Shown here: in pieces, positions 28,418-34,267 of the stretch
How positions within the stretch are numbered: the first letter of the stretch is position 1
Layout of the letters: the number at the start of each line of letters is the position of its first letter
Source of the DNA: Akkermansiaceae bacterium
GTDB taxonomy: Bacteria > Verrucomicrobiota > Verrucomicrobiia > Verrucomicrobiales > Akkermansiaceae
NCBI GenBank assembly: GCA_903888515.1
Contig: CAISTY010000164.1
Coordinates: forward strand, 1 to 34,267
Reading direction: 5' to 3'
DNA: 34,267 nucleotides
Notes under the pieces: generated by a model
What the model saw: only the letters and a program-made list of their open reading frames with translations
Database searches by the model: none
What the model was told of the DNA's origin: nothing
Program-made: the position numbers and the translations under genes

Positions 28418-29239
28418 ATGAATCCGTTGCAGCGGGGGAAAGGACCGTCGGCGCTACCGTGCCGTTGCTGGCTCAAGAACCTGATGCTGCTGGTCGGCGT
28501 CGGATTGTTGAACCACTGCGCCACACAGCAGCCAGTCACGCTGCCAGCAGGCACCCACTGGCGGGATGTCGCCAAAGTGGCGGGGCAGCCAACGGTGACG
28601 TTCTCCTATCGAATCAACGGTAGGAAGGTCGATCTGGTCACCTTCGACAAGGCGTCATCCCCGGTGGTATTCGAGGATTCCCGCTTGGTTGCGGTGGTAG
28701 CACCGACAGCCATGAGCGAGTGGCACAAGCGGGTGACGCAGTGCCTGCAGCCAGGCAAAATGCCCTTCGAAACTGGAGTGGGGCCGCTCCATTCATGGGT
28801 GACCGAGCAACGCCAGCGGCAGCAACCGCACGCGGTCGCCGAGCCGCTTGATGCCGGAGATGTCGGCGAGGCTGCGGTTGCTGCTGTGATCCTGGCACCC
28901 ATCTCGCCGATTCTCCTCTCGGCGGGGGTGGTCGGGGCCTCCGTACACGCCATGACCGTCAATAACCGGCGACGCGCGCAGGTGGTGAATGAGGCATTGC
29001 TCAACGCGGGAGCTTCCTATCGCGGTTTCCTGACCCAATTCGCCAAGCCGGATCTGGAGATCTCCAAAGGTTCTTATCGAGTCAGTGAGTATTACGCCAC
29101 GCCGGGGGCGTTTTTGACGGGCTTGGATTTCTATTATGATGTGGGAACCCAGAATGGAAATGTGCAGTGGGTCGCCTACGAAACGGTTCCGGTTCGACAT
29201 CACACCTACCTCTACTGGAAGGCCCATCACCCGCCCTGA
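28418..29239 (+). CDS. Hypothetical membrane-associated or secreted protein
   Basis: I do not recognise this 273-residue protein. From ATG 28418 it has a basic N-terminus, a hydrophobic stretch (about 23-35, LMLLVGVGLL) and then NHCATQ. This resembles a lipoprotein signal, but the residues before Cys are not canonical. The middle part has a beta-rich segment (VTFSYRINGRKVDLVTFD). A second hydrophobic region (about 150-180, AAVAAVILAPISPILLSAGVVGASVH) could be membrane-spanning. The C-terminus is again beta-like and ends YWKAHHPP. The stop codon lies within a 12-bp sequence that is duplicated on the far side of a MITE-like element, so an insertion occurred exactly at the 3' end and left the protein intact. 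Confidence 0.65.
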   Translation: MNPLQRGKGPSALPCRCWLKNLMLLVGVGLLNHCATQQPVTLPAGTHWRDVAKVAGQPTVTFSYRINGRKVDLVTFDKASSPVVFEDSRLVAVVAPTAMSEWHKRVTQCLQPGKMPFETGVGPLHSWVTEQRQRQQPHAVAEPLDAGDVGEAAVAAVILAPISPILLSAGVVGASVHAMTVNNRRRAQVVNEALLNAGASYRGFLTQFAKPDLEISKGSYRVSEYYATPGAFLTGLDFYYDVGTQNGNVQWVAYETVPVRHHTYLYWKAHHPP

Positions 29240-29395
29240 CCAATACCGTTCAATTAAGCAGGAAGAGAAGAGGGTTTTAACCGCAGATGAACGCAGATAG
29301 ACGCAGATGAAGAGAGATTTTTGATTTTATCTGTGTTCATCTGCGTCCATCTGCGGTTCGAATTTCTTAATTGAACGGTATTGCCCGCCCTGACC
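29230..29395. repeat. 12-bp direct repeats bounding the MITE-like element
   Basis: CCCGCCCTGACC occurs at 29230-29241 and 29384-29395. The left copy contains the last codons and the TGA of the upstream gene, which shows it is the ancestral copy. Confidence 0.75.
29242..29383. mobile_element. MITE-like palindromic element (142 bp) with 17-bp terminal inverted repeats and 12-bp target duplication
   Basis: The ends AATACCGTTCAATTAAG (29242-29258) and CTTAATTGAACGGTATT (29366-29382) are perfect inverted repeats. The flanks CCCGCCCTGACC at 29230-29241 and 29384-29395 are identical, a likely target-site duplication; one extra G (29383) lies between the right end and its copy. Inside, ten-base units CGCAGATGAA / CGCAGATAGA / CGCAGATGAA form a left arm (29279-29308), mirrored by an imperfect right arm (29329-29358). 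RNA from either strand would fold into one long hairpin. It has no coding capacity. Confidence 0.8.
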
Positions 29396-29435
29396 GCTGA
29401 TGCCGTTTTGTGCGTTCAAGTGACGCTTCGGAAGT

Positions 29436-30620
29436 CTAACAGTCGTGCTTGCGCAACGTGGCGGCGTAGAAGCCATCGACGCCGGTGGCGGCGGGTGAGA
29501 TCGTGCGTTCTTCCACGAGGGTGAAGCCGCCATTTTCCAACAACGAAGAGACTGCCGCGCGGTTTTCCGAGGGCAGGATCGAGCAGGTGGCATAGACGAG
29601 GCGGCCGCCGGGTTTGAGCATCGCGGGGTAGGTGGCTAACAATTCTTTCTGGATGGCGCGCACGCGCTCGAGTTGGGCGGGTTTGAGCCGCCATTTGAGG
29701 TCGGGTTGGCGTTTCAAGGTGCCTAGCCCGGAGCAGGGGGCATCGATGAGCAGGCGGTCGGCGATGTTGGAAAAATCCGCCGGGGTGGTGGCGACGATCA
29801 GCTTGGATTTCAAGCAGGTGGCACCGGCGCGTTTCGCGCGGCGGTCGAGTTCGGAGAGTTTTTTGGCGTCCACATCCATGGCGTATACGCGACCCGTGTT
29901 GCCCATCAGCGCGGCGAGGTGGAGCGCCTTGCCACCTGCTCCGGAGCAGGCATCGATGATGCGTTCACCCGCCTGCGGATCGACCAGCGGGGCGATGAGT
30001 TGCGAGCCGGCATCCTGGATTTCCACCCGGCCGTCGGTGCGCAGCGGTTTCGGCAGCGCCTTGCCGGGGGCAAGGACCAGGGCGTCGGGCAAGCCGGGGA
30101 CTTCGGTGGCTTCGACGTTGCAGGATGCCAGCCACTCGATCGCCTTGGTGCGGGTGGTCTGGAGCGTGTTGACGCGCAGGAAAACGGCGGCCCGCTGGTT
30201 GAGCGCGGAGATTTGGGCATCCCATGCGTCGCCCAATTCGCCAACACCTAACTGATCCAACCAATCCGGGATCGACTCGCGGATGGCCCGCGGTTGCGCG
30301 GCGAGATCAGCCTCGCGGGCTTGCATTTCCGCAGCCTGTAATCCTTTGAACGTCCACCATGCGGGGATTTCGTAGCCCATGCGCACCCACTGGGCGGCGC
30401 ACATCGCGTTGGCCTCCTCGCTGTCGGCCAGAAACCCGAGCGCGCGCCGCCAGCGCACGACTTCGAACACCGTTTCGGCGATGAAACTGCGGTCGCGCTT
30501 GCCCCATTTCGGGTTTTCCTCGAAGGCGGCGGCCAACGCGTGATCGAGCACCCGGTGCTCCTTGAACACGGATTTGGTGATGTCGGCGGCGGCTTCGGCG
30601 AGGATGCGGTGCATTTTCAT
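29436..30620 (-). CDS. RsmB/NOP-family 16S rRNA (cytosine-5) methyltransferase
   Basis: The 394-residue protein has an N-terminal helical NusB-like RNA-binding part (about 1-140, HRVLDHALAAAFEENPKWGKRDRSFIAETVFEVVRWRR). The catalytic domain has DACSGAGGKALHLAALMG (SAM binding), LLIDAPCSGLGTLKRQPDLKWRL with the Cys of motif IV, and LVYATCSILPSEN with the catalytic Cys of motif VI. RsmB methylates C967 of 16S rRNA in E. coli; the exact target here is inferred from family. The start at 30620 is supported by AAGAAGGTGG about 6 nt upstream, a rare clear ribosome site in this window; ATG 30614 is an alternative. It ends 40 bp from the MITE-like element. Confidence 0.88.
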   Translation of the reverse strand: MKMHRILAEAAADITKSVFKEHRVLDHALAAAFEENPKWGKRDRSFIAETVFEVVRWRRALGFLADSEEANAMCAAQWVRMGYEIPAWWTFKGLQAAEMQAREADLAAQPRAIRESIPDWLDQLGVGELGDAWDAQISALNQRAAVFLRVNTLQTTRTKAIEWLASCNVEATEVPGLPDALVLAPGKALPKPLRTDGRVEIQDAGSQLIAPLVDPQAGERIIDACSGAGGKALHLAALMGNTGRVYAMDVDAKKLSELDRRAKRAGATCLKSKLIVATTPADFSNIADRLLIDAPCSGLGTLKRQPDLKWRLKPAQLERVRAIQKELLATYPAMLKPGGRLVYATCSILPSENRAAVSSLLENGGFTLVEERTISPAATGVDGFYAATLRKHDC

Positions 30621-30776
30621 GAACCACCACCTTCTTTGAAAACGGGCAACGTGGCAAACGAAACAGGATGAATCGACGTGCATCAGGGGGAGAAAGCCGT
30701 TGCAGGGTTGTCTCCGTGAGCCGACAGGGGGGGACACCATGCGTCAGGCCGCACCGTGATCCTGAGCGCGGCACCT

Positions 30777-31949
30777 TCACCGTGTGTCTGCCAGGCCTCG
30801 GATCACCCGTGACCAGAGCACCTTGAGGTAGCGGGATTCCGGGTAGTTGGAAAGCGTCGGGTGGTCGGGGCCGGCACCGGTGCGGTCGAAGGTCTGGAGG
30901 CGTATGTTCCGGCGGTGGGCACTGGTGATGACGATGCGTTCGAACTCGCCCGCGCCTAACTGACCGGAACACGAGCAGGTGACAAACAACCCGTCCGGGG
31001 CGACGAGTTGCAGCGCGAGTTTATTGAGGTCGGCGTATTTGGCGGTGCCGATTTCGTCGTCGCGGCCGTGGATGAACTTCGGCGGATCGGCGATGACGAG
31101 GTCCCATGTGCGGCCGTTTTCGATCATGGTGCGCGCCCACGTGAAAGCGTCGGCGTGGGTGAATTTGACTTTCGCCGAGTTTGTGTTGGAGTTGCGTTTG
31201 GCCATGGCGATGGCGGTTTCATCGAGGTCCACGCCGGTGACATCCGCGGCACCGGCCAGCGCGGCGCTGATCGCGAAGCCGCCCGTATAACAACACAGAT
31301 CGAGCACCGTGCGGCCTGCCGCAAGCATGCCGGATTTTTTCCGGTTATCGCGTTGATCGCAGAAAAACCCGGTTTTGTGACCGTCGCTGAAATCGACTTC
31401 ATAGCGGACGCCGTGTTCGCGGATGCGCACCGAACGCACGGCATCGGACACCACGCCGCCGGTGCGCGGGATGCCTTCGATGCGGGCGAGTTCCGGGTCC
31501 ACGCTTGCCACCACGCGCTTGGTATCGAAACACTCGTGGAGCAGTGGCAGCCATTTGGGCAGGCGTTGCCAGGCTGCTAGATTGGTGATTTCCACCGACA
31601 GCACGTCGGCGAACTTGTCGGCCACCATGCCGGGCAGGAAATCGGCATCGCCGTGGACCGCGCGGTAACTGTTGGTTACGGCATCGAGTTGGAGGATCTC
31701 GCGGCGGAAATTGGCGGCGCGGCGGATGGCAATTTCAAAAAACGATTCGTCCAGGTCTTCCAACGAATGGCTGACAACGCGCAGCGGCATGCGGGATTTC
31801 GGATTCCAGAGGCCCCAGCCGAACGGGGTGCCTTCCTTGCCGAGCACTTGGACCAAGGCCCCGGGCGTGGCATCGCGCGAGACCTCGCCGATCATCTTGG
31901 GCCAGATCGACGGGTGGAAGGTTTGGTATTTGATTTGGACACTCGGCAT
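30777..31949 (-). CDS. Class I SAM-dependent rRNA methyltransferase, RlmI/RlmK-like with N-terminal PUA domain
   Basis: The 390-residue protein begins with a PUA-like RNA-binding region (FHPSIWPKMIGEVSRDATPGALVQVL, GWGLWNPKSRMPLRVVS). A short beta region follows (DFLPGMVADKFADVLSVEI), then the methyltransferase: FSDGHKTGFFCDQRDNRKK, VLDLCCYTGGFAISAALAGA, VTGVDLDETAIAMAKRN and WDLVIADPPKFI. RlmI makes m5C1962 in E. coli 23S rRNA. The N-terminus starts at MPSVQIKYQTFHP; the frame is open upstream but without similarity. It lies upstream of the RsmB-type gene on the same strand, 156 bp apart, so two RNA modification genes are side by side. Confidence 0.85.
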   Translation of the reverse strand: MPSVQIKYQTFHPSIWPKMIGEVSRDATPGALVQVLGKEGTPFGWGLWNPKSRMPLRVVSHSLEDLDESFFEIAIRRAANFRREILQLDAVTNSYRAVHGDADFLPGMVADKFADVLSVEITNLAAWQRLPKWLPLLHECFDTKRVVASVDPELARIEGIPRTGGVVSDAVRSVRIREHGVRYEVDFSDGHKTGFFCDQRDNRKKSGMLAAGRTVLDLCCYTGGFAISAALAGAADVTGVDLDETAIAMAKRNSNTNSAKVKFTHADAFTWARTMIENGRTWDLVIADPPKFIHGRDDEIGTAKYADLNKLALQLVAPDGLFVTCSCSGQLGAGEFERIVITSAHRRNIRLQTFDRTGAGPDHPTLSNYPESRYLKVLWSRVIRGLADTR

Positions 31950-32466
31950 GGCGCAACAGAATGATGAAATGATGGACAACTCAAGGACGGAAACCACCCA
32001 CCCATGTCGTTCCCCATCCTCGTTGCTGCGGTTCTCGTTGCCGCCACGCTGCTCATGCATGCCACCGACCTCGCCGTGCTTTGCGGTTCTTTCTCCTTCG
32101 AGAGCTGTATTTCATCCATCATTATGTCGCCACCGGAGATTGATCACCACCAAGGCACACACAATCGCGGATGGCACCCGCCCTTTAGCTACAAAGTTTC
32201 GATTTTATTAGCCCGCATTGATGGCGGTGCCATCGTGCGAATATGAAGATGTGGCCGTCACGGACTTGCCAAGGTCCGCTTCGCTCGCTACAGTTGGGAC
32301 CTACGAGATCATATACTGGTTCAACCCGTTCGAGCCCCGCGCGACCACGAGTTGGGCAGTCTCGTTTCTCATCGGCGTCACGCGTCAGCACGGTCTCCAC
32401 CGCATGCTCACATTCACGCACCAAAGCCCGTATTGGCCAAGCCTCGGTCGCGCCTAGCCTGCTCCG

Positions 32467-32661
32467 TCAAGCGCCGGCGCCGGGACGTGCGGCGGCCCTT
32501 GGTATGACGACCGTAAAAGGCTGCGCGTTTCCGACCGCTATCTCTCCGTCTGATGCCGCGGCGGGGTTGCTCTTTCCATTGGGAAGCAGGGCGAACACGC
32601 CGGAGACGCCATTGACTTCGGCGCTCAGATGAGCCGTCGGGAAGACTGCCATAACAATCAA
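32467..32661 (-). CDS. Doubtful small ORF (64 aa) of unknown function
   Basis: MIVMAVFPTAHLSAEVNGVS continues with GVFALLPNGKSNPAAASDGE and ends PRAAARPGAGA. Composition is protein-like and codon third positions are GC-rich, but I recognise no family. It could be a remnant of a longer gene. It sits where a divergent integrase would be expected beside the cassettes, yet it shows none of the tyrosine-recombinase motifs. Confidence 0.25.
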   Translation of the reverse strand: MIVMAVFPTAHLSAEVNGVSGVFALLPNGKSNPAAASDGEIAVGNAQPFTVVIPRAAARPGAGA

Positions 32662-32663
32662 AA

Positions 32664-32680
32664 ATACGAATCATTCGTAT
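32664..32680. repeat. Perfect 17-bp palindrome
   Basis: ATACGAAT-C-ATTCGTAT lies in AT-rich DNA; on the minus strand it is followed by a run of five T. It may be an operator or a weak terminator for minus-strand transcription. Confidence 0.45.
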
Positions 32681-32892
32681 CCATAAATATTCCGTGTATC
32701 CGAGAAATCACATCACCTTGAGGAAGGCATATCTGTTTGATTTGCAATTCCTGAAAAAACAGCCCACCTGAAATTCCGGAAATTAAAACCAAAGTCCCAG
32801 CCGTCTGATAATCAGCGTGTTGCGTGATCAATTATCAGAATTAGCTTGACCTCCCCGCAAATGTATCCACCGTCCTCACGGAGAACAACACT

Positions 32893-32899
32893 GTTAGCG
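32893..32899 (+). other. Integron-type recombination core GTTAGCG before cassette 1
   Basis: GTTAGCG fits the R' core start GTT. Its exact reverse complement CGCTAAC occurs at 33457-33463, at the far end of the same cassette, as expected for the two ends of one excised circle. Upstream DNA does not fold into a convincing attC. The preceding AACAACACT vaguely recalls an attI-type site, but this is not established. Confidence 0.55.
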
Positions 32900-32911
32900 G
32901 AGATCAACACG

Positions 32912-33421
32912 ATGAAAGCATTTCTAGCTACGGTAGCGGTATTCGTCTGGGGTCTCGTGGCTCTTCTTCTGATCGCTCCTTATGGAGATGGTTTCATCGC
33001 CTACGCACGCTATTGCACTCCAATCGCTGTCTGTGGTTTAGGTTGGGCATGGTACTCGTTGGCCGAGGAGAACCGTATCATTGGGCAATCCCTGCCAAGC
33101 ATTTTAATAGGCATTGGCTCTGTTGTTGGCTTGATTCTTATGACTACCGTCAGTTTTCGGAATGAGATTGCGGGAACGGCGGTTGAAGGAGCCGTCATCG
33201 ACACTGAGCGATCTTCCAATCACCAATATCCCGTTGTGATTATCGCAAACGGTGGTGAAGTCGTCCGGTTGGAGGGAGTTGCAGAAGAGTTTTTTCAGAC
33301 TGCCCACAAGGAAGATCGTGTCGAGAAGCGCGCCGGAGCTGTGGTGGGGCTGCTGAACGGGAAAGTCACTCCAATCCTGGAATCATCAATCCTAGACCTA
33401 ATCCGACTGGGAACACGCTAA
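32912..33421 (+). CDS. Cassette gene 1: hypothetical membrane protein
   Basis: The 169-residue protein has three hydrophobic segments: about 3-22 (FLATVAVFVWGLVALLLIAP), 34-50 (YCTPIAVCGLGWAWYSL) and 62-80 (PSILIGIGSVVGLILMTTV). A soluble C-terminal domain of about 90 residues follows, with YPVVIIANGGEVVRLEGVAEEFF and GAVVGLLNGKVTPILESSILDL. I recognise no family. ATG 32912 is favoured over an upstream in-frame ATG because GGAGA lies about 9 nt before it and it falls just after the recombination core. Base composition is clearly lower in G+C than the chromosomal genes, and codon use differs. One gene bounded by complementary cores is the layout of an integron cassette. Confidence 0.7.
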   Translation: MKAFLATVAVFVWGLVALLLIAPYGDGFIAYARYCTPIAVCGLGWAWYSLAEENRIIGQSLPSILIGIGSVVGLILMTTVSFRNEIAGTAVEGAVIDTERSSNHQYPVVIIANGGEVVRLEGVAEEFFQTAHKEDRVEKRAGAVVGLLNGKVTPILESSILDLIRLGTR

Positions 33422-33456
33422 ACCGCAACTGGAAAACGCAGAAGACAAATCAAGAA

Positions 33457-33553
33457 CGCTAACAAGGCGTGGCGCACCAACCGGCCATAAGCTTTTCAAT
33501 TTCATTTCAACAACCTTTCAACCGCGCCGGTGGGCGCACATCAAACGTTCGCC
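33457..33553 (+). other. attC-like recombination site between two cassettes
   Basis: The 97-bp site starts with R'' CGCTAAC (33457-33463) and ends with R' GTTCGCC (33547-33553). Inside, TGGCGCACCAACCGGC (33470-33485) pairs imperfectly with GCCGGTGGGCGCACA (33526-33540), leaving a roughly 40-nt AT-rich apical loop. Unpaired bases in one arm are typical of attC sites, where they set strand choice. The outer cores are imperfect complements of each other, as expected when R' belongs to the next cassette. The next gene starts 1 nt after R'. Confidence 0.65.
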
Positions 33554-33554
33554 C

Positions 33555-34076
33555 ATGAAAATTCAGAAATGCCGAAAACTCGTGGGATTGCTTTTTGTGC
33601 TTGGGGCATGCACGGGACTTGTCCTTTATATTATTGGCAGCCATCCAACCGCTAGGTTTGACCGTGCGGTTTCCTCAATTGCAAGCAATCCTCAGCGATG
33701 GATTGATGAACAAATAGATTTTTCTACCAGTCCTCTCGATCAGCCAATATTCGGACATCAAATTACATCAGAGGACGTCAACGCTCATGTAATGTCAGCC
33801 TATACCATTCTCAAATATCGGCTGAAGCCTTCCCCAACAACCTATTTTTTCAGGATTTGTGATTTCCCAGTTCAAGAAACAATTTGGCAGTATCCAAATT
33901 ACATTGTGCGACTCTATGTGACATCCGGTATTGATTGCGATGGTGCTGCTGTGGGAGTATTTCAGGGAACTTACGAGGAGTTCCGGAAAGACCAACTCTC
34001 AGACTCAACTGATATACATGAAAGAATAAGCCAAATTCCATTTGAAGCCCCAGTGAGGTTCCTCCAAAATCGCTGA
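33555..34076 (+). CDS. Cassette gene 2: hypothetical membrane-anchored protein
   Basis: The 173-residue protein has a basic N-terminus (MKIQKCRKL), one membrane helix (about 9-28, VGLLFVLGACTGLVLYIIG) and a soluble remainder. The latter includes RWIDEQIDFSTSPLDQPIFG, YTILKYRLKPSPTTYFFRI and YIVRLYVTSGIDCDGAAVGVFQG. I do not recognise a family. The ATG is 1 nt after R' of the attC-like site, so any ribosome site must lie in attC itself. The gene is AT-rich against the rest of the window. After the stop, GGCGAAC at 34100-34106 is the exact reverse complement of this cassette's own core GTTCGCC, marking its other end. Confidence 0.7.
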   Translation: MKIQKCRKLVGLLFVLGACTGLVLYIIGSHPTARFDRAVSSIASNPQRWIDEQIDFSTSPLDQPIFGHQITSEDVNAHVMSAYTILKYRLKPSPTTYFFRICDFPVQETIWQYPNYIVRLYVTSGIDCDGAAVGVFQGTYEEFRKDQLSDSTDIHERISQIPFEAPVRFLQNR

Positions 34077-34099
34077 TGACCAGACCGGCTGACGTCTAA

Positions 34100-34160
34100 G
34101 GCGAACAAGACATCCCATTGAATGACGGCGGTTTCAGTTTGTTAGAGAATAATTGTTAGA
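34100..34160 (+). other. Start of the attC-like site of cassette 2, possibly interrupted by an insertion sequence
   Basis: R'' GGCGAAC is at 34100-34106. Only weak complementarity to a right half is found before the transposase gene. TTGTTAGA occurs twice (34139-34146 and 34153-34160), so either copy could supply R'. If an insertion sequence entered this site, its right half would lie beyond the window. Confidence 0.4.
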
Positions 34161-34208
34161 TTGGCAGAGGCGGGGATTCATTTAGTCTGGTTTTACAACA
34201 AACTGACT

Positions 34209-34267
34209 ATGAGTAACAAATACCACCGCCTCTGCGCGGGAGAACGTATCGTAATTGCCAACATGAG
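34209..34267 (+). CDS. N-terminus of a putative IS30-family transposase, cut by window end
   Basis: ATG 34209 opens a frame reading MSNKYHRLCAGERIVIANM that continues past the edge. The pattern Y-x-x-L-x-x-x-E-R-x-x-I-A matches the start of the IS30 helix-turn-helix domain. Only 19 residues are visible and the catalytic DDE part is outside. The element's left end probably lies at about 34150-34180, near GATTGGCAGAGGCGGGGATT, but the boundary cannot be fixed without the other end. Confidence 0.5.
   Translation, partial: MSNKYHRLCAGERIVIANM

Larger units (their letters stand above)
31950..32911. other. 960-bp region without a confident gene, bordering the cassette array
   Basis: Short frames occur on both strands. 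One is plus-strand 32004-32246, with a hydrophobic start MSFPILVAAVLVAATLLMHA. Another is minus-strand 32467-32661, with AEVNGVSGVFALLPNGKSNPAAASDG. None has a recognisable family or clear ribosome site. Palindromes are prominent: CGGAC-TTGCCAAG-GTCCG at 32261-32278, a perfect ATACGAAT-C-ATTCGTAT at 32664-32680, and CTGATAAT/ATTATCAG at 32805-32812 and 32831-32838. Composition falls from GC-rich to AT-rich at about 32640. An integron integrase gene of about 1 kb is not present. Confidence 0.5.

Noticed and set aside
29279..29358. CRISPR-like or tandem repeat array made of CGCAGATGAA units
   Set aside because: Only three units per arm, in mirrored arms inside a bounded element with terminal inverted repeats, which fits a MITE better.
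32315..32345. tRNA T-arm-like string GTTCGAGCC
   Set aside because: No matching acceptor stem, D-arm or anticodon arm can be built upstream.
32467..32661. Minus-strand frame beside the cassettes as a candidate integron integrase
   Set aside because: It is 64 codons long and lacks the Arg-His-Arg-Tyr motifs of tyrosine recombinases.

Overview
This window is about 34 kb of chromosomal DNA at roughly 60% G+C. It is dominated by conserved housekeeping genes: eno, dnaB, metK, ahcY, lipA, lysA, ilvC, adk, an RsmB-type and an RlmI-type rRNA methyltransferase. The gene mix suggests a member of the Verrucomicrobiota: a large GreA-domain protein beside eno, a DUF6901-like protein, a Bacteroidetes/Verrucomicrobia-style KARI, an L-rhamnose mutarotase, and few clear Shine-Dalgarno sites. 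That placement is inference; no rRNA gene is present to confirm it.

Layout. 1-170 holds the tail of a REP-associated tyrosine transposase (RAYT), followed by a cell-wall amidase lipoprotein. 928-5939 (minus) is a run of GreA-domain protein, eno, diacylglycerol-kinase-like protein and SanA/DUF218 protein. 6000-7762 (minus) is an ECF sigma, putative anti-sigma and PDZ operon. 8095-9942 is a large secreted glycosidase-like protein with a CBM9-like tail. 10326-11687 pairs an LpxH-like metallophosphatase with a CDP-alcohol phosphatidyltransferase, which suggests envelope lipid work; a BT1-like MFS transporter converges on them. dnaB follows after a 365-bp leader, then 680 bp of gene-free, repeat-bearing DNA. 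15496-19606 is a SAM-cycle locus: an ArsR-methyltransferase fusion (SahR-like) diverges from metK and ahcY. Between metK and ahcY sits a small four-helix-bundle gene flanked by inverted arrays of short repeats. 20505-22755 (minus) holds an EamA transporter, rhaM and lipA. 22891-23522 is a VapBC-type toxin-antitoxin pair. 23685-28163 (minus) holds a ROK kinase, adk, ilvC and lysA. 28418-31949 has a putative lipoprotein gene converging on the two rRNA methyltransferases, with a 142-bp MITE-like palindromic element inserted exactly at its stop codon.

The right end (about 31950 to the end) differs in character. It is gene-poor and then more AT-rich, and it carries two short membrane-protein genes in the same direction that look like integron gene cassettes. 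Each gene starts just after a GTTNNNN core. Each is followed by the exact reverse complement of its own core, and a complete imperfectly palindromic attC-like site lies between them. No integron integrase gene is visible. The second cassette ends next to the first codons of an IS30-like transposase that runs off the window.

Three mobile or repeat systems deserve attention: the cassette array, the repeat-armed four-helix-bundle element, and the MITE with a 12-bp target duplication. A background enrichment of GTTAG/CTAAC is also present across the window.
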